Shown here: piece after piece, positions 6,812 through 7,775 of the stretch
How positions within the stretch are numbered: the first letter of the stretch is position 1
Layout of the letters: each line of letters opens with the position of its first letter
The notes under the pieces: model-generated
The model's database searches: none
The model's input: only the letters and a program-made list of their open reading frames with translations
Told to the model about the DNA's origin: nothing
Program-made: the position numbers and the translations under genes
From: Deltaproteobacteria bacterium
GTDB taxonomy: Bacteria; Desulfobacterota; Desulfobacteria; Desulfobacterales; Desulfobacteraceae
Direction: 5' to 3'
Assembly: GCA_019314105.1 (NCBI GenBank)
Contig: JAFCZY010000069.1
Location: forward strand, 1-7,775
Length of the DNA: 7,775 nt

Positions 6812-7775
6812 ATGAATAGCCGTCAGATGAATGGATTGCTAAAGCATCTTCCTCTTTTAAAAGATGTTCATCAGGAAACCATTGAACTTGACCGCCCTTT
6901 TGAACAGATCGCCGCATCCTTTGCAGAGGATGTTGGGACGGTTCTTTTGCTGTCCGGCTCAAACCTTGACTGTTCCCGATATCATATCCTTGCCGTAAAA
7001 CCCTGGCTGGAGGTGTGCAGTAGACAGGAAGATGTTTTTATTAACTACATGGGAAAGGAAACCCCTGTCCGGAATGATCCGTTTTCAGTCATTCAAGCTC
7101 TGTTGAATCGGTTTAACTTAAAGGATCCCTCTTTTAATCTTCCGGTTCATTCCGGTTTGTTTGGATATTTCTCCTATGATTTAAAAGATCGGATTGAAAC
7201 ACTTCCCAGAACCTGCAGGGATACTTTTTTGCCGGATTTATGTCTGTATGCGCCTTCCATCATTCTTATTCAGGATAAAGAGACAGATCAAACCCGACTT
7301 TGCATACCTGTGCTGTCTCATGAAGCAAATCTTAAGCCTACAGATGAGATCATTCAAAATAATAAACAATTTTTATTTGATAAAATTAAAAACAAGGCGA
7401 AAAGAAAATCTTTTTCAATCGACAGTTCAGGGTTTAAATCCAGTTTTTCTAAATCAGAGTATATGGCTTCGGTCAATACGATCATTGATTATTTAAGGGC
7501 AGGTGATATTTACCCGGCCAACCTTTCCCAGCGGTTTGAAACCGGGTTTTCAGGGGACGGCTATTCATTTTTTTTGGAGTTGTTTGAACGAAATCCCGCC
7601 TCTTTTTTCAGCTATATCCAGGCGCATGACCATACCATCGTGTCCACCTCTCCTGAAAGATTTATTCAGCAGACGGGCAGAATGGTTGAAACAAGACCCA
7701 TCAAAGGCACCATTGCACGGGGAGCGACAAAAGAACAGGACCTGGCGAATGGAGAGGAGCTCACCCAAAGTATTA
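6812..7775 (+). CDS. pabB: Aminodeoxychorismate synthase component I, 3'-truncated by window edge
   Basis: Chorismate-binding enzyme expected to form 4-amino-4-deoxychorismate, the precursor of p-aminobenzoate and folate, using ammonia from a PabA-type glutaminase. The open frame runs 321 codons to the window end without a stop; full-length members are about 450-480 residues. The N-terminal domain (about 1-200) is the weakly conserved TrpE/PabB type, with LLLSGSN at 45-51 and SGLFGYFSYDL at 114-124. The chorismate-binding domain starts near SKSEYMASVNTIIDYLRAGDIYPANLSQRF (214-242), then STSPERFI (278-285) and TRPIKGT (294-300). Lys298 in PIKGT matches the nucleophilic lysine of PabB (Lys274 in E. 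coli); TrpE has Ala there, so ADC synthase is favoured over anthranilate synthase. The more common residue before the N in GDIYxxNLSQRF is Q-V or Q-A; here it is P-A. The start is uncertain: ATG 6812 or in-frame ATG 6827, neither with a clear Shine-Dalgarno sequence. Confidence 0.92.
   Translation, partial: MNSRQMNGLLKHLPLLKDVHQETIELDRPFEQIAASFAEDVGTVLLLSGSNLDCSRYHILAVKPWLEVCSRQEDVFINYMGKETPVRNDPFSVIQALLNRFNLKDPSFNLPVHSGLFGYFSYDLKDRIETLPRTCRDTFLPDLCLYAPSIILIQDKETDQTRLCIPVLSHEANLKPTDEIIQNNKQFLFDKIKNKAKRKSFSIDSSGFKSSFSKSEYMASVNTIIDYLRAGDIYPANLSQRFETGFSGDGYSFFLELFERNPASFFSYIQAHDHTIVSTSPERFIQQTGRMVETRPIKGTIARGATKEQDLANGEELTQSI

Noticed and set aside
7194..7496. 100-codon + strand frame inside pabB
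   Set aside because: It is an alternative frame fully inside the conserved pabB coding sequence, with no domain and no ribosome binding site.
6812..7775. Anthranilate synthase component I (TrpE) instead of PabB
   Set aside because: The PIKGT motif with Lys298 is the PabB type; TrpE carries PIAGT. The ending is outside the window, so a fused C-terminal domain cannot be excluded.

Overview
The window is a gene-dense stretch of bacterial chromosome with nine protein genes, all on the + strand. The longest gap between genes is 53 bp, and most gaps are 4-20 bp or short overlaps. No RNA gene, mobile-element gene, CRISPR array, intrinsic terminator or FMN riboswitch was seen. The order glyA - dCMP deaminase - nrdR - ribD - ribE - ribBA - ribH - nusB is one I associate with deltaproteobacteria (Desulfobacterota). 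Together with base composition judged by eye in the mid-40s % GC, this suggests a Desulfobacteraceae-like sulfate reducer. That placement is an inference from gene order and protein style, not a database result.

Left part (1-2212): serine hydroxymethyltransferase (glyA, 5' end at or beyond the window edge), a ComE-type dCMP deaminase, and NrdR, the nucleotide-sensing repressor of ribonucleotide reductase genes. GlyA makes the methylene-THF used by thymidylate synthase, dCMP deaminase makes its substrate dUMP, and NrdR adjusts ribonucleotide reduction. The three fit a common deoxynucleotide/one-carbon theme.

Middle part (2205-5729): a complete riboflavin block of ribD (deaminase/reductase), ribE (riboflavin synthase), ribBA (DHBP synthase/GTP cyclohydrolase II) and ribH (lumazine synthase). 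These carry every enzymatic step from GTP and ribulose 5-phosphate to riboflavin except the dephosphorylation step, which is often unassigned. The only notable non-coding structure is a near-perfect hairpin at 5209-5234 between ribBA and ribH. Its GGGGTCAG/CTGACCCC arms resemble REP palindromes associated with RAYT transposases.

Right part (5738-7775): nusB, a glyoxalase II-like metallo-beta-lactamase-fold hydrolase, and the first 321 codons of pabB (aminodeoxychorismate synthase component I, folate pathway), which runs off the 3' edge.

The whole window reads as one housekeeping transcription unit. I found no convincing undescribed system. The points most worth checking are the intra-operon palindrome, a His-to-Gln change at the expected metal ligand of the RibB domain, and the absence of an FMN riboswitch ahead of the rib genes.
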